Shown here piece by piece: positions 46,801 to 61,352 of a stretch of DNA of 64,000 nucleotides (the stretch's first letter is position 1; each line of letters opens with the position of its first letter). The translations under genes were made by a program, and so were the position numbers. The DNA is from Limnanthes douglasii subsp. nivea (taxonomy: Eukaryota > Streptophyta > Magnoliopsida > Brassicales > Limnanthaceae), in the NCBI GenBank assembly GCA_036936605.1, contig JAUPFV010000002.1, forward strand, positions 217,427,046-217,491,045, in the 5' to 3' direction. The notes beneath the pieces were generated by a model. It saw only the letters and a program-made list of their open reading frames with translations, searched no databases and was not told the origin of the DNA.

Positions 46801-47332
46801 CTGCTGATTGGCTTGCTAAATGGACCCTAAAGTGTAAGCTTAAGCTAAATTTTCAACTCCAAAATGCTCCCCCTAAGCTTCTTGCTATTACTTTTTTAGA
46901 AAGTCTTGGATTAGGTTATTTAGGACTTGGATGCTGCTAGTCTCTTTGTTTTGTAGGGAAGCATGGATTCAGGAGTTGCTGATTATTGTTCTAAGAAGGC
47001 ATGGAGTTGGCTGCTGTGTAGATTGGTCCTTGGATTCAGGAGATGTTGTTGATTGTTGTTCTAAGAAGGCGTGGAGTTGTTTGTTGATAGCTGCTGCGTT
47101 GATTGGAGTATGGAGCTACTCTTCTTGGATTGGTGTCTTTGGTGTGAAGGAGTTAATTCCTTCCTTGTATTTTTTCAGATTAAATTTGGAGGGAACTTTC
47201 GAAATTTGGGTGGCAACTTTTGCCTCCAAATTTTCCTTTCCTTTGAAACTTTGGGGCTTTTGTTGATAGTCCCTAATTTTATGGATACTTTTCATTTCGT
47301 TAATAATATTTGGTCTTTTGATTAAAAAAAAT
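43810..47332 (+). mobile_element. 5'-truncated L1-type LINE, copy B
   Basis: This is the same insertion as 3980-7500, with identical 15-bp target repeats AAGTTAATCTTTTGA at 43795-43809 and 47333-47347. The shared target site shows that one insertion was copied, not two independent ones. Confidence 0.93.
43813..46910 (+). pseudogene. LINE reverse transcriptase-RNase H, broken, copy B
   Basis: The domains and the frameshift near 44235 are the same as in copy A, as are the stops at 44793 and 45372, so these breaks came before the duplication. The zinc region and RNase H stay in one 440-residue frame (45417-46739), because the later two lesions of copy A are absent. GLRQGDP is intact here. The endonuclease and ORF1 are missing. 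Confidence 0.92.
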
Positions 47333-47430
47333 AAGTTAATCTTTTGATTTTGTTAAAAAATTTAACTATTAATTTTATTAATTTTGGTACTATAATTTAT
47401 AAAAGAAAAAATAATAATAATAATAAATAA

Positions 47431-47709
47431 TCGGTTTAACGGTTTTATTGGTCCGATTTCGTTCTATCGGTTCGATTCCGTATCGGTTTACCGGTTTTAT
47501 CGGTTCGATTCCATATCGATCCTATCAGTTTTATCGGTTCGGTTCCTAACCGATTTTTTGTTTCGATTCCTTATCGGTTTTCGGTTTTTATAATGGAACC
47601 GTGAACCGAACCGTTAGGATTCGACCTGATTCTCAATCCGATCTGATTCTCGATCTGATCCTTATCGATTAGGTCCCGGCCTGATTACAGAGAACCGTTG
47701 ACAGCCCTA
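47431..47709 (+). mobile_element. GGTTC-rich segment, right part, copy B
   Basis: The counterpart of 7582-7850, ending in the same hAT-like terminus. Copy B has an extra (AAT)n stretch just before it (47411-47430) and a few extra bases after the GTGAACCG motif. Confidence 0.45.
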
Positions 47710-48987
47710 TACTTAATCAGCTATATTGACTTATTAAAATGCTTTACCGATTGCATAAAACGGGTTGCTTTTACCGATGCATGTATTAGAGACGGATGAA
47801 ATTAAAAACTTATATTTATATGTAACTTTATAAAGAAATAAAAGATATATCGGTAAAATAGTGATTCACTGTTCATAAGCACAGTGAATCACTACTTTAA
47901 TTTATATAATAATGTTCAGATATCTAATATTTAATTTGTATCGATTAAAATTTAATTACACAAAAAAAATAAACAAAAAGCTCCGAATTGACCTAACTTT
48001 TTAAGTATATTAATTGAAATATTCTGAAATATATTATTATTTAATAAGAATTATCAATTTTTTAAAATAAAATTTATTGTTATTTTTAAATAATAAAATA
48101 AAATAATATTCTTCCGATTTCCCTCTTGTCGTATTATAACAATTTTAAAATATTAATGTCCAGTTTTATTTTTAAATTATTATTAATCTTTTTTAACTAT
48201 TTCAGTTTATTATATAAACCATTCTCATAACGTTATTACCAAAAAAACAAATAAGTTTTTAAATTTATGTTAAATTTGTTTGAAAAAATGATTAAACTTA
48301 AAACCAATTTGTTTAGAAACGGATTAGATTTATGTTTTGGATGTAATTTAAAAAAAAAGGTTGATTTCGATTTTTTATAGTTTATGTCTTTGTTGTTGTC
48401 TGAATATCAGATGTTAAATATACGATTAAGGTAACGTGTTAAAATCAATGCTCCGATCAACATACCATCTTGCATTTTAGATGGCGTGGTATTATGTTTT
48501 GTTAACTCACCTCGTGAATTCTAATAGTGATTTAACATTTAAACTAGTTGTTTTTTATTTGTTTTCATTTTCTTTCTTATTTTTTTTATTATACATATCT
48601 CTACTATTTTAGTCATATTATCCTAACAAGTTATCGTAGTCAAATTTCAAATGTTAAATTTCGAATGTTAAAATATGGTTCCTATGTATTTTCTTTTTTT
48701 GAAGTTTAAAAATTTAACATGTTAGATAATACATAATCGAGCGCTTGAAGCAATTAAATTTAGATCGATTTGGCCTGAGAAACTTGAGTAGTTTGAGCTT
48801 AAAACTATAATATTTTCATTAAGCAATTTCTTCTGAGATTGGAATATTTGGCCCAATTCACCTATATGGAAGTGAAATGTAATGATACTAAAAAAGAAAC
48901 AAAACAAAATTCGGCGGCAACTGATTGTAAAATTAGGTGGATGCAAAGTACCGTGATTCGTGGTTCAAATGTGCAATATTTTCTCTA
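47710..48987. other. AT-rich spacer, copy B
   Basis: The counterpart of 7851-9130. Nothing coding is recognised apart from the hairpin at 47859-47894. Confidence 0.6.
47859..47894. other. Short perfect inverted repeat (hairpin), copy B
   Basis: TAGTGATTCACTGT pairs fully with ACAGTGAATCACTA across TCATAAGC. It lies in otherwise featureless AT-rich DNA. Confidence 0.75.
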
Positions 48988-49093
48988 GCTTTGTTAGGTA
49001 ATTGGTATAAAGAGCTATGATAATAATAAGGTATTTACACGCTTTGTTAGGTAATTGGTATAAAGAGCTATGATAATAATAAGGTATTTACAC
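48988..49093. repeat. 53-bp tandem duplication, copy B only
   Basis: Two identical 53-bp units, each from GCTTTGTTAGG to TATTTACAC. Copy A has a single unit (about 9131-9183), so this arose in B after the duplication. Confidence 0.95.
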
Positions 49094-49246
49094 AACAAGA
49101 CACTATATTAGTTGTGCTATTAAACGAACATAAACTTGGTTTGGTTGAAAGTATGCTCAGACATGTGAAGTTCTTATATTGAAAGTAAGCTTGACGGAAA
49201 AAAGTGTTCAACGGATTATTTAATGAATATTGAGTTGGTCTAAAAG

Positions 49247-49248
<2 letters not shown>

Positions 49249-49323
<75 letters not shown>
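49249..49323. repeat. (AT)n microsatellite, copy B
   Basis: A pure AT run of 75 bp, longer than its copy A partner (57 bp). Confidence 0.98.
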
Positions 49324-49327
<4 letters not shown>

Positions 49328-49405
49328 TGATTAATGGAACAAGAATACTAGATAATCAATTTGGACTTTAAGGTTTATAGCTAAATTTTTTAATGTTGTT
49401 GTTCC

Positions 49406-50410
49406 AAAGGGAGCAGAGGAACCATTACTCCACGAACAACATGAATATTTGTTTGTTACGATTTAAGATAAGCTATAAGGAGTGGGCATGCATCCATGAT
49501 ATGCAACTACCAGAAGTCATAAAGGAAAAAACTAATCAAGTATTTACGTAAATTCTCCTAAATAATAGCAACAAGAGTCGAATAATTAGATAATCATGGG
49601 CGGAAAATTAAAAAAGAGGTCATTAAATATATCTTATTTTAATGAAGATCACTCGAGACCTCTTAAATTTTATGTAGATGGAGAATAAAAAAGGTCCCAA
49701 CTTGACTTCATTCAACATCATCTTAACCTCATTCTACTTTAACATGGCATCAGGTCAAATCGACCTCGCTCAGCCTCAACTTGGCCTAACTGAGGAGCCT
49801 TTCATTGAATAAAGGTTGAGAAAAGGGTTTTTAAAATAAACAATCTCACTTACGGGCCCTTCGCTTAGTTTAACAAATAAAATTATAATAATGATTTTAA
49901 CCAGCTAAACTCGACTTCCTTTATCATCTCTTGGACTCATTTTGTCTTTGGTCAGCCTTAACTCGGCAGCAGTCGGGCTTCATTCAGCCTAATCTCAATC
50001 TTATTTAGGATCTTCTTGCTCAACAAAGCTCAACCTCAGGTTAGCTTCATATCGGCCTCAATTTAGCATTAACTCAATCTCATTAAAGAAGCCTTCTGTC
50101 AACAAAAATGAAAATAATTGCTTTCAAATTAAAGTGAGCTCACTCAAGAATCTCCCGCTTAGAAAATCCTAGACATAACAAAACCTCAACTTGGAGGTTA
50201 AAGGCCACCAAAACATAGAACTTTGACATATTGAGATCGAAACACTCTAATTACTTGTAAGAAAGAAAATAAGTAAGGGGAGTTACCGAGACAATATAAA
50301 ATTTCATTGATAAAATATAAAATTTCATCTAAGTAGAGAACAAATAAAATCAAGTAAGCATTTAAAACTTTAGCCTTGTATCTTTCCATTAAGTAAGAAT
50401 GAACTAGACA
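49406..50410. other. Spacer before the 120-bp array, copy B
   Basis: The counterpart of 10515-11521, with the same recurring CTCAACTTGGCC-like words. Its left edge is the junction where copy B lacks 1.0 kb found in copy A. Confidence 0.5.
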
Positions 50411-51094
50411 ATGACTTGGTCTCTCTCGGCCAGAAGACGCATCCATGCACAACTAAGACTTGGCCATAATGGTCAATTCATGGTAAAAATATGGTCACAC
50501 ATGATTGCCCGACAAGAAGGCTTAGCCTCAAAAGACCAATCATACCAAGGTCGGGTCGCGCAACCATGTGCGACCAAGGTTTGGATAACTTGGTTAAGTC
50601 ATGGCCAAATCTTGGTTGTACACGGTTGAATGACCAGATGAATTGGCCATGATGACCAAGCCCACCTAGGCCAGGTCATGTAACTATGCACGACCAAGGC
50701 TTGGCTATTGTGGCCAAGTCATGGACTTGATCTAGTCGCGTACGACTACGCGACTAGAAGGCTTGACCATCGTGGCCAAGCCATCTCGACCTGTTTATGC
50801 AACCATACACGATAAAAGGTTGTCCATATGACATAGCCATGACCTTGTCCTTGTTGCGTATGGTTATATGACCTGATCGAGGATAGTTTGGCCTTAATAA
50901 CCAATTCACCTTGGTCAGGTCACACATTTATGTGCGACTGTGGCTTGGACAAACTGCCAGGACATGGCTTTGGTCTAGTCGTTCATGGTTGCGCAACCAG
51001 ATGGTTTGGCCTCAATGTCCAAGCCCTCTAGGATATGTCACGCAACCGTATGCAACTAAGGCTTGGAAACGTTGGTCAAGCCATAGCCTAGGTT
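50411..51094. repeat. Degenerate tandem array, period about 120 bp, copy B
   Basis: The counterpart of 11522-12205, with the same number of units and only scattered base changes. The array had stopped changing in copy number before the duplication. Confidence 0.85.
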
Positions 51095-52337
51095 TTGTAA
51101 TACATAGAGTTCCATCTTCATCAAGTCCGAGATATGTCTCAGGTCACCCCACATTCGAGTAACTACATCACCCACAATATTAATAGTATGTAGTATAATG
51201 ATTGATAATTCTGGCCGTGCAAATGAACCATCTCACAATTACGATATTGTAGCCCTAAGGATGTACACTGCACTAATAAAGCATCCAAAAGTCGAGACAA
51301 TTTTTTGCACCAATAAGAATGATTCTACGATGGACTCTCTCAAAATCACGACCATTATGTAAAGATTAAATAAGTCATATAGAGAAGTGCTGAAATTTAG
51401 AGAGAAAATTTAACGGTGAAAGCAAAGAGACATTGTAATTATAATCTTCTTTACGAAATAAATATACGTATTTTACAAATTCATATCCTGTTTGTCTCTC
51501 CGATCTTGTTTATATTTTATATATAAAGTTTAACTTGTTGGGTGAGTTTTTACCTCACCGATGCCATTGGTACACAATGGGTCGTACGACATGTACATAA
51601 GTGATAATTTTAAAACCTACCTTCACTTTTATAGCATTTTCATTCATTTTTTCTTTCATTTTTTAAAAATGTATATTTGTTTTTAAGTTGTAGATTTAGA
51701 CTAAAAACAAGTTTAATGTTTTTAAAAATAACCTTGTTCAAGATTTTGATTTCTAAAATAAAATTGTTTCTTTTTTGTCTTAAGTTAGTTTTAATATTTT
51801 TAAATTAGAATGACACAAATGTTACTTAAAGAAATGCTTTCAACTTAGTGTTTGAAAACAAAAAATCATGTCTTCGTGTTGTTTTGAAATATAACTATTG
51901 GATAATAGTTTAGTTTGACCCTAAAATTATAAATGTTGAATAGTCACTCTTATTGGTGTCCTAATTTTTGTTAGATGTGCTCTAATAGTCATTAAATTTT
52001 TCATAACATAAAAAATATTTAATATAATTTTAGTCTTGTTTTTTTAATTTTTAGCCTAATTTTAATTTTAATTCTCAAATAGCTAATAATCCAATATTTT
52101 ATACTTTCTAAAAGTTAAAATCCATCAATCGACTCTTTTTATTTATCTGAAATTTTAATTTTTATTAACTTATGAATCTTAATAATTAAAAACGATATAT
52201 GAAACCGTTATAAAAACTCATACTATAGATATTTTATAAATGATTGTTTACAAATTTATTTGATTCCAAACTAAATTATAATAATAATTTGAAGTATAAT
52301 TGTTGTAGAAATATATACTAAAACATTAAATCAATCT
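51095..52337. other. AT-rich spacer after the 120-bp array, copy B
   Basis: The counterpart of 12206-13447, with the same possible LTR-like stretch and no recognised gene. Confidence 0.4.
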
Positions 52338-55300
52338 AGTGACCAAATTGGAGAAAGAATAAAGTTTTATTTTACGTATTATAAATATATACCGAGAACT
52401 CCAATCATAATACTAAGGATATATTACTTAATTAGCATATGGTTATGGGTGTTTAGTTTAGAGTCTTAAGTTCATAATTCTAAGTTTATACGACATTTTT
52501 TTCATAATTTAGGATGACATCTCCACTAATTTATTATATGCTCTAATACTCCCGATTAAGATGGATCCAACAAATTTATAGATCTAAGCTTGCTCAAAAG
52601 TATGTTGAAATGAACTGGAGATAATATTTTGGTGAACACATCAGCTAGTTGGTCATTATAACACATATATAAAGTGTCAACTAATTTAAATTGAACATAT
52701 TTATAAATGTAGTCACAATCCACTAAAATGTGTGTGGTTATTTCTTGGAACATGATATTAGATGCAATGTGCATTGCAACCTGATTATCATAAAAAATAT
52801 GAATGATGTTCGGGAAACCTAGATTAATAAAATAGACTATGAAACCATAGTAACTAATATGTTGCAGAAGCCATTACACGGTACTCAACTTCAGCCCTAA
52901 ATTAGACGACCACATGTTGTTTTTTTACTTTTCCAAAACATCAGATTACTGCCAACGGGATTTGCTAAAAATAAAGCCGAAATTACACCGTGAACTCGTT
53001 TGTTTTCATTTTTCAATTGAAACTAGGCAAAAAAACCCAAAAAAACTAAAACATACGACTTCACGGAGTAATTTCAGCCTATCTTTTTATCAATTCCCTA
53101 CTGCCAACAGACACATAATAACTAGTAGTGAAACGAAGATTAAGTGTACTACAAACCCAATCAGAATCAATATATCTCACAATATTAGTGTGACCATTAT
53201 GTGTAATAATTATTCTACGACGAATTACCCATTTCAAAAATTGCATGATACGTTTTACCATACCTAGATGTTGAAAGATTAGAGCGTGCATATGTTGACT
53301 AAAAAACTAACTAAAAACGTAATATCGGGGCATGTACTTATGAAAATAACTATGTGAGCCAAGTTTTTTTCCGGTATAATCAATCATAAATTTTCTATCA
53401 AGTGAATTATAAGTGGGTTTGGTGGGTAACATCACAGCATGTTGAAGAAAATATACAATATATACGTTGTTTAAGAAATATCTATTTGCTAGAAACTGTA
53501 ATTTTAATCTCAAAATTTGCTTCAATAAGCCAATATCCATGATATGAAATTGGTGTTGAAGTTTTGTTTTTAATTAAACTATAAAATAAGTGTTGTTATT
53601 GGTAATAATAAAAATTATCCACATATATTAATATTACAAGCTTATTAACTGGATAATCAACTCATTTTATGTTAAATCCAAAATCTTCAAGAGTGATGCC
53701 CAACTTAGCATGTCATGCACGAGGACTTTGTTTTAAAAAATAAACCGATTCATGGAATCGACATACATAATTGAGTTTTTTTACTTTGATGATGCCTAAA
53801 AGAAAGCTTCGTAAATATTTCTTTCTCAATATTACCATGCAAGAATGTATTTCTTACGTCCATATGAAATGAAGAGCACTCGTTATTGAGAATGAAATAT
53901 AAAAAAACTCACACCATGACCCTCTTAGCAACTGGAGAAAGTGTCTCATTGTAATAAACACCAAACTTCTGAGTGAACCTTAAGCAACAAGGCGTTCTTT
54001 ATGCATGTTAAGAGAACCATCATAATTTAATTTGTTTTAAATATTTGACGACTACCAACTACATATTTTCACAGAAGAAGAGGCATTATAGTACAACTCG
54101 ACAAAAGGAGTTTATTTTTCATACATAAGTTTTCTGCAAAACATCCTTAAATTTGGCTTCTTGAAAATAATTTGACTTGAGAACTTTTGATATAGTTATA
54201 ATGAAGATTATATATAAAAATGATAGTTGTTGATATGGAAATAATTAAGGATTAGGTACAGGACTATACGAGAAACATAATTTGTAATTTTATTTGAGGG
54301 TGAAACATTCATGAAAGATTATATATGAAGATATTGGTTCATGTTGTGCATGGCAAAATTATTGCTCGAGTGATTCAATAATATCTTCATTAGACGAAGC
54401 ACCAATGTTATCCAATTGATCAACACAATGTTTAGTGGTATCTCGAGTTAAGATAGTTTGGCTATGAGTTAAATATTGAGTATAAGGAAAGCAAAATAAC
54501 TCAAATAACTTCTCCGCTGATTAAAGATAACATAATACCGAATTTGTTCAACAAAGTAGACATCTTTAGTCACATATAATTTCTTGAAGAGAGAGTCGGA
54601 ACATTTTTACCCATTTTATGTTTGAGAATAACCAACGAATATGCACTTAGCAACTCAAAGATAAATCTTGTCATCGTGATTAGTTAAATTATGCACAAAA
54701 ACAAATTGAGACGCAACAAATCAACCAATAAAATAAAATTGAGATGCAACAAATAAAGTGTTTTGTCATGCAATACTTCAAGATGATATTTAAAATCCAA
54801 CACTCGGTTGGGTACATGATTCACAAGATAAGTTACAGTAAGGACACCATAAAACCAAAAATGTTTTAAGATATTCATCTAAACCATTATGGCTCGAGTT
54901 TTCTCAAAATATAATATTTTTTATGTTTGGAAATCCCATTTTGTTAATATGTACTAATATAACTAGTTTGATGCAATATGTCATTAGAAATTAGATAGTT
55001 TTTATATCATGGTACATACATTACTAGATCAAAGAATTCTAATATGAGCTCAAAATTAGATAGTAACCATCATATCAAAATCTTCATAGAAATCAAATAC
55101 TTTACTTTTTTATTTCAATAAGTACACATAAGCAACTCTATATAATAATCAATAAATGTTACAAAATATTTAAATTTATTTAGAGAATAGGAAAAAATTA
55201 ATCTCCAAAAATTTGAATGTACAATTTCAAATTGTTGAGAAATACAAAACAAAGATGAATTAAATAGAAGCCTAAAATACTTTAAAAATTATAGATATCA

Positions 55301-57056
55301 CAATTAAGATTTCTTTTTGGTGGAACCTGGTTTCTTTTCTAAGAACATAATTCAAAGGATTTATGAGATGACGATGTCGTAAAAGGTGCTCAATGATTGG
55401 AGAAGTAACATTATGAAATCTATTGGTAACCGAAGAACTAATGGATAATAGTATAGTCCATATAGATGAAATCCTTCACCAAACATCACCTTGGTAAAGA
55501 GGTCATAAAAGATAATTTTGTAAGAAGTAAATATAACTTCACAATTGACAGATGATGTTAGTTTGCAAACATAAAGTAACTCAAATGGAAAGTAAGAAAC
55601 ATAAATAACATCAGACTCTATAGTATCTGAAACAACCTTAATTTTATCCTTATCCTTTACAATAACAACTTTCTCATTTGCTACATACACAAATGAAAAG
55701 GTATAAAAGGAATGAACATCGTAAAAATGACTTAATTTATTTGACATAAAATTCATGGCACCATATTTAACCCATATATCATGTAAACTATCAATCTTTA
55801 ATGTGGTAAAAATAATATGACTACCATGGCTAGGTTAGAATTTGCATCAACAAAACGACTGAGAAGTGCGATTAGTTGATTTTTTCATTATTAATAACTT
55901 CTTCATAGAAAACCCTCTAAACATGCATGTCTTGTAAATAAATTGCTAAATAGCTAACTAAATATGTAGGATTGGAAGAAAAATTTAATGGAGTGTGTAA
56001 CCAAATGAGTATTATGATTAAATATTCAATTTTGGTTTTCTTTGACCTTTTGATCTTTGGAAAATTTGGGTTTCAATTATGGGTGAAGAATTTCAGTAAC
56101 GATCAACAAACTGTACAATATCATGGCAATGTTGACGTGTAAAGTCAATGTTTTTTAATTTGTAAGTTTTTTATGCAGAGAGTGAGTAAATAATATATAT
56201 TTGAACATAATGAGGATTGAGATTAACACTACATGGCATGAGTTTTTGGTGTATTTTCGTAAACATCTTTGAAGGATTGTAAGTCAATATTTTGAATATG
56301 ACTCTTTAGATATTTAAAATTAGTATTAAGACTAGCCAAAACTAAAAAATATTATCTTTTATGTTCATTCTCGTACAATAGCCACATCAATAATACGAGC
56401 TATATAAATCTCCAACTCCCTCCACAAACTCTTCAAATTTTTGAGGAAACTTTTGAATAACTTCCTATATAAATAAAACCTTGAGATTTCCTTTTGAATT
56501 TACATAATCATGCCATAATTATTTTGGATTCCATACATTTCATGGATAACATTCCATAGGTCCATATAAGACTCTAAATATTTAAAAATCTCAACAAGAT
56601 CATGCTTCATCAAGTTAATAATCCATAACATAATTTGTTGGTATTTTGACAGTCACATCTCATACTTCACGAAATAAGGTTCATGATATTTGGTAGTACA
56701 CAAAATGAATCCCAACTTTAACCTACCACCAAGATAAATGATAATCTCCATTGACCACATAAGGTAGTTGAATTTGTAAGTAAAATTGAACTCAAATTTT
56801 AAGATACATTGACATCACCATAAATAATATTATATGAAGAAAACGCCACCTTCTTGAAACCTCCAATAATATAAAGGATACGAGCATTGTGAAAAGATCA
56901 CTACTATGTTACCAAGATGAAATTGGAGAAAGAATAAATTTTAATTTATATTGATTCCATAAGTATCACAAGTATATATACAGAGCTCTAGTAAACAATC
57001 ATAAGTTCATAATTCTGAATTTATACATGAAGTATCTATACTAATTTAGGATGACA
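52338..57056 (-). mobile_element. Decayed second Copia element, copy B
   Basis: The counterpart of 13448-18170, with LTRs at about 52338-52519 and 56907-57056. The same broken protein pieces occur at 52556-52774 (RNase H end), 53079-53291 (RNase H), 53307-53540 (RT-RNase H linker, open here but closed by a stop in copy A), 54684-54878 (integrase) and 55361-55756 (pre-integrase). Confidence 0.85.
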
Positions 57057-58683
57057 TCTCCGCTAATTTGGGATATCATATATACGCAGAATATTATTAT
57101 AATCTCTAATATTTGGGTACATTTTTTATACACCAATAGGCATTAGTTTTGGTATTTTTATCTTATATAAATGTCATTATTTTTCGTGTGTTTGTTCCAA
57201 TTCAATACATAAACTTTTATAAACCATTTTTTTGAAATATTATTAGTTAAGAATACAAAATTTTGGTGGTCATTTTGCCAGCTATGTAGTTGGAATCAAG
57301 CAAAATGACCATAATTTGTTGTTTTTTATTAGACTAGATAGTTCCCAAAATCTTTGGAAGAGGTTTTAGAGTAAAACAATGTTTAGATGACTTAAATCGT
57401 GATTCAAATTACTTAGTAAATATTTTAGAGAGAGAGCCAACTTTTTAGAGAGAGAAAGTAGAAAGCAATAATTATATAATCATTAATCAATCACCATTTC
57501 CCCAAAAAGGGGTTTGGTGCTTTTATAGTACATTTATTAGGCCCCATGTGTCTAACAATTCACTAATTATGGTCATGTCCAAAAGTTTATTGTTTGTTGT
57601 AAATTAGTCATTTCACATTACATAATTATCAATTTCTCCAAAGAGACTTTCTTTATTAACAAATTAGACCGCTAAATTTCTAATATCTTCTTGTTGATTT
57701 ATTATTCCCTCATCAGTAGCCCCCCAGTCCTTCTGAAAATGTTTGAACAAGGACTGTTGTATGATCATTTTTGTCTTCATCGAATTATATAGTGCTTTAA
57801 CTGTTAACTTGTCAAGTGGGAAACACTTCCTCGAATAACTTCTCGTCGGTTTCACTTGTTGATCCTCGACGAATTTCACCATGTGATCCTCGTCGAATTT
57901 TGTTGACCGTTTCACAACTAGAAAGCTTATGCAACTTTTTGGCTCAAAAAATATTCCTTGAAGTTTTAAGTACATGAATCTTCTTCAAATTTTCGAAAAA
58001 TTAGATTTTTTTCTTAAATTTGTATCCGAAACACTCCACTCGAATTTTCTTTGGGCTTTAATTTGTCTGTTCATGGTAAAGGCCTTCGAATTTTGTTTAT
58101 TCTTTTGATATTCATACCAAACGTTTTCTCAAATTTTTCATGCTTGTAACGTCATGACTTCTTCTAACACCACCAATGACAATGCTTTCCCCCTACCAAA
58201 TGTTGACTGGGATACCCCTTGCATATTTTTCCTTTTGACACGAGCTAGACTAGGGGTGGCGTGACACATCTCTAGCACTTGTTGCTCCTAGTTTGGAAAA
58301 TTTTCTCCTAGGAAAACAACCCCTCACCATTTTGGGCCTCGTTAACCTTCAAAGCCCACTCGTCTCTTATAAATATCCCTTTCTCTTCACATATATTCTT
58401 AACATTTTTTGGGAGAAAAAAATTTGACGACATATATTCTAGAGAGAGAAATAGTTTATGCCAAAGGATTTTTGCATACCATAGTGGTTAAAAATTAGCC
58501 AAAAATTCGAAGAAATGAGAGCTTCCGGTTTATACGTCGAACCATAGCCCCAGCCCCTGGTTATTTCATATTACGGTACCTGGCCACCCACAGAGAATTC
58601 AACAACAATTATCCTTTCGAATATCTGCTCTCAGCCACTCCAGTCCCTCTTGCTTAGTAATTTACAAGAGTGACTTTATAAAC

Positions 58684-61148
58684 ATGGGGAAAGATAAACA
58701 TTCAAAAGGATCCTCTTCGAAAAAGAAAGTACATCACAAAGAAAACACACATAAGAACTCCAAATGTTCTAAGGGGTCCCATTCAAAAATTGCTTATACA
58801 TCATCTGCTACTTCACAAGGAACTCCAAGGCCAACACCAGAGATATCCCCCATGGAAATTGAAAAGAACTACTTTCGCTCGGACGACAAAGCAATCACTT
58901 GAATCAATTCCAAAAATTAAATCCAATGTTTCCCTTGTTCATCCTAATACTGAGGGAAAAGAAGTGACAACTTTCGATGGAAATCTAGTCTAGTTTTCCG
59001 CGGAGAATCCTACTACTACCACTTTTCAAGATATTGAAGAGAAGATTACTGCTGCAAGCCTTCCTGATAAAGAGATTGACGCTGATGCCTCTCCAATTGA
59101 AGAAAAGAATTCCCCTCCAAAGAAAAAATATACGTCAAAAGAAGATGTTCTGCTTCCCCCGAAGATCGATACTTTAGTGGGGAATAAACTTAAAGTCATT
59201 GATAACAAAAACCCGTTGGCTTTGCATAAAGTGCAGTATAAATACTATGACACATTCAAAGAGGTTAAACTAAGAGTTTGACGGGGAATTTCTTCTTCAG
59301 TTTCCATTTGTTTCCCAACAGCTAGAGAGACCCCACTAGCAGTCAGAGACAATGAGTTGATTGTGTACACAAAGCTGATGAATTGGTGGTTATGTTATCC
59401 TTTGGACCCTTTTTCGTGGAGTATTTTTTGATGGTCGATCTTTGTCCCACTTAGGCTGGACCTAACATGTGGTTCACTCTTATGGCCTGTATCATGGCCT
59501 CCAGAATTTCGGGGGTGATTTTTCTTTAAAAGAATTGGTTGGCCTTTCTGGTTTAGTAAAGAACCCTTACTTCCCATTTTACTCTCTGACCTTCAGACGG
59601 GACAAAAAGGTAGTTAAAGATTGACTCGAGGGAGACAAAAAATAGAAGTATCACTTCCTTTTTATCTCATGGATTTAAGACACAGGATCTGAGGCTACTG
59701 CTGACAATCCCCCAAGCTATCACTTGTCTAGAAAACAAAGGTATGTCTTCTTTTATTGTCCTCCAGATTTATCTTATATTCATTTTTATACACTCCTCAA
59801 ATTCTTAAACATTTTTCTTAACTATAAATAACGATGACTGGTATCTCCAAACCTTATGCTGACTTCGTACCTCATGCAAATTATATCTTTACTGAATTAA
59901 AGTTATGGGCCAAGACTATCTGGTTTAACAAATTTCGGCTTTGTTTACCCCAACAAATCTTGCAAAAATTCGGTTATGGAGATTAAATCCATTTATCATT
60001 GAAAGAGCTAATGGTTCGTTTTTCCCAACAAGATGTGTTAGATTGGTTGGAAGTAAAATATGTGACGGTTTTTCTTCCAACAAGAGATAGGGCTAAGAGT
60101 CTGTTGGATGAGGATTCAGATAACTCCTCAGAAAAATATGAGGCCTCTGACGCCTTGACTCATGAGGAAGAAAATATAGTAAAATATTTGAAGGCTCATA
60201 AACTTGAAGGGTCCAAGAAGCCTTCTGCCCCAACTAACAAGAAACTTCATACTCAGATTCCTCCTAAGAAGAAGTGTCAGCGAAAACTAAAGGGCATTTT
60301 GGAGGAAATCTCATAAACTTTTGAGGCTGTTGGTTCCCCAAAACATAGAGAAGTTGAGAATATCAAATCTTCCCCGGAAAAGGTAATTGTTGATTCTGAT
60401 TCTTCCCAACTTCCACCAATGGATGTGACCATTCAAAGCCCTCAGGATAACATTAAAAAATATGCCTCTTCCACTTCAGTTCCCTTTGAGGCTGGTTCAT
60501 CAGAAAGCTCATTTGAGATTCCTCGAGAAAACGAATTTTCTCTTCAGCTTCGCAAGTTTCTTCATTCATCAGTTACCATGGGGAAAAATATGTAACATTT
60601 GAAGAATCATAAAAGTTATTACAAATCTGAAGCCTTATCATCCAAATTAAAAATCGAGGAGCTCTAACAAGAATACTCAACCCTGGAAAAACAAGTCGAT
60701 GTACTCCTAGAAAAATTGGTTGCATCTGAGAATTATGTCATGGTCCTCAAAAAGTATTGTCAACAATAAAGAGAGAATTACACAGGGTATAATGCCACTA
60801 AGGACAAGATTATCTCAGCTTACAAGGAGGGAAATGATCAAGCCACAGTTGTTTTCAACAAGTGCTTCAAGGATTTTGAAAGGGTCGTAAAGAGAAACAA
60901 ATTATCTTAGCTTAAGGTAAAAAGGAAAATGACGATGTTGTTGAAGCTTACGCTGCTAAGTGTGTAAACAACCTAAATGCAAGGGATGCAACTGTTAGAT
61001 CTATGTGATTCAAAAACAATATGAACGATACCCAAATCTAAACTTGGGTAGCTTTTGGGAACACGACCCGATCGAATTTTGTCCACCTGAGATATCATTA
61101 ACTGATAGTGAGGATTCAAAATCTAATGACAGTGATTCTTCTCAGTAA
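58684..61148 (+). pseudogene. Antisense extra ORF of the Tat-like element, copy B
   Basis: The counterpart of 19802-22268, with the same order of basic N-terminus, transposon-type domain, coiled-coil-like region and acidic tail. Small differences include an open frame through GKEVTTFDGN (58960) where copy A has a stop, and a one-base loss near 59410. Most stops are shared, so decay started before the duplication. Confidence 0.7.
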
Positions 61149-61189
61149 GAAAATTGTAAATTTTCTTCAAATCTTAGAGGTATTTTTTT

Positions 61190-61285
61190 GTAAAAGTCTT
61201 CATAATTTTCGAGGCAGTTTTGTTAAAGTCCTCAAAATCATCAAGGAAATTTTTGTAAAAGTCTTCATAATTTTCAAGGCAAGAC
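61190..61285. repeat. 65-bp tandem repeat, about 1.5 units, copy B
   Basis: The counterpart of 22310-22475, one unit shorter. The fused unit has the start of unit 1 and the end of unit 2 of copy A, as expected from slippage or unequal exchange. Confidence 0.9.
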
Positions 61286-61352
61286 TATAAAAGTTTTCAT
61301 AATTTTATGTAGTATTAATTTTTAACTATACTTCATCATTGCTTTGAATACA

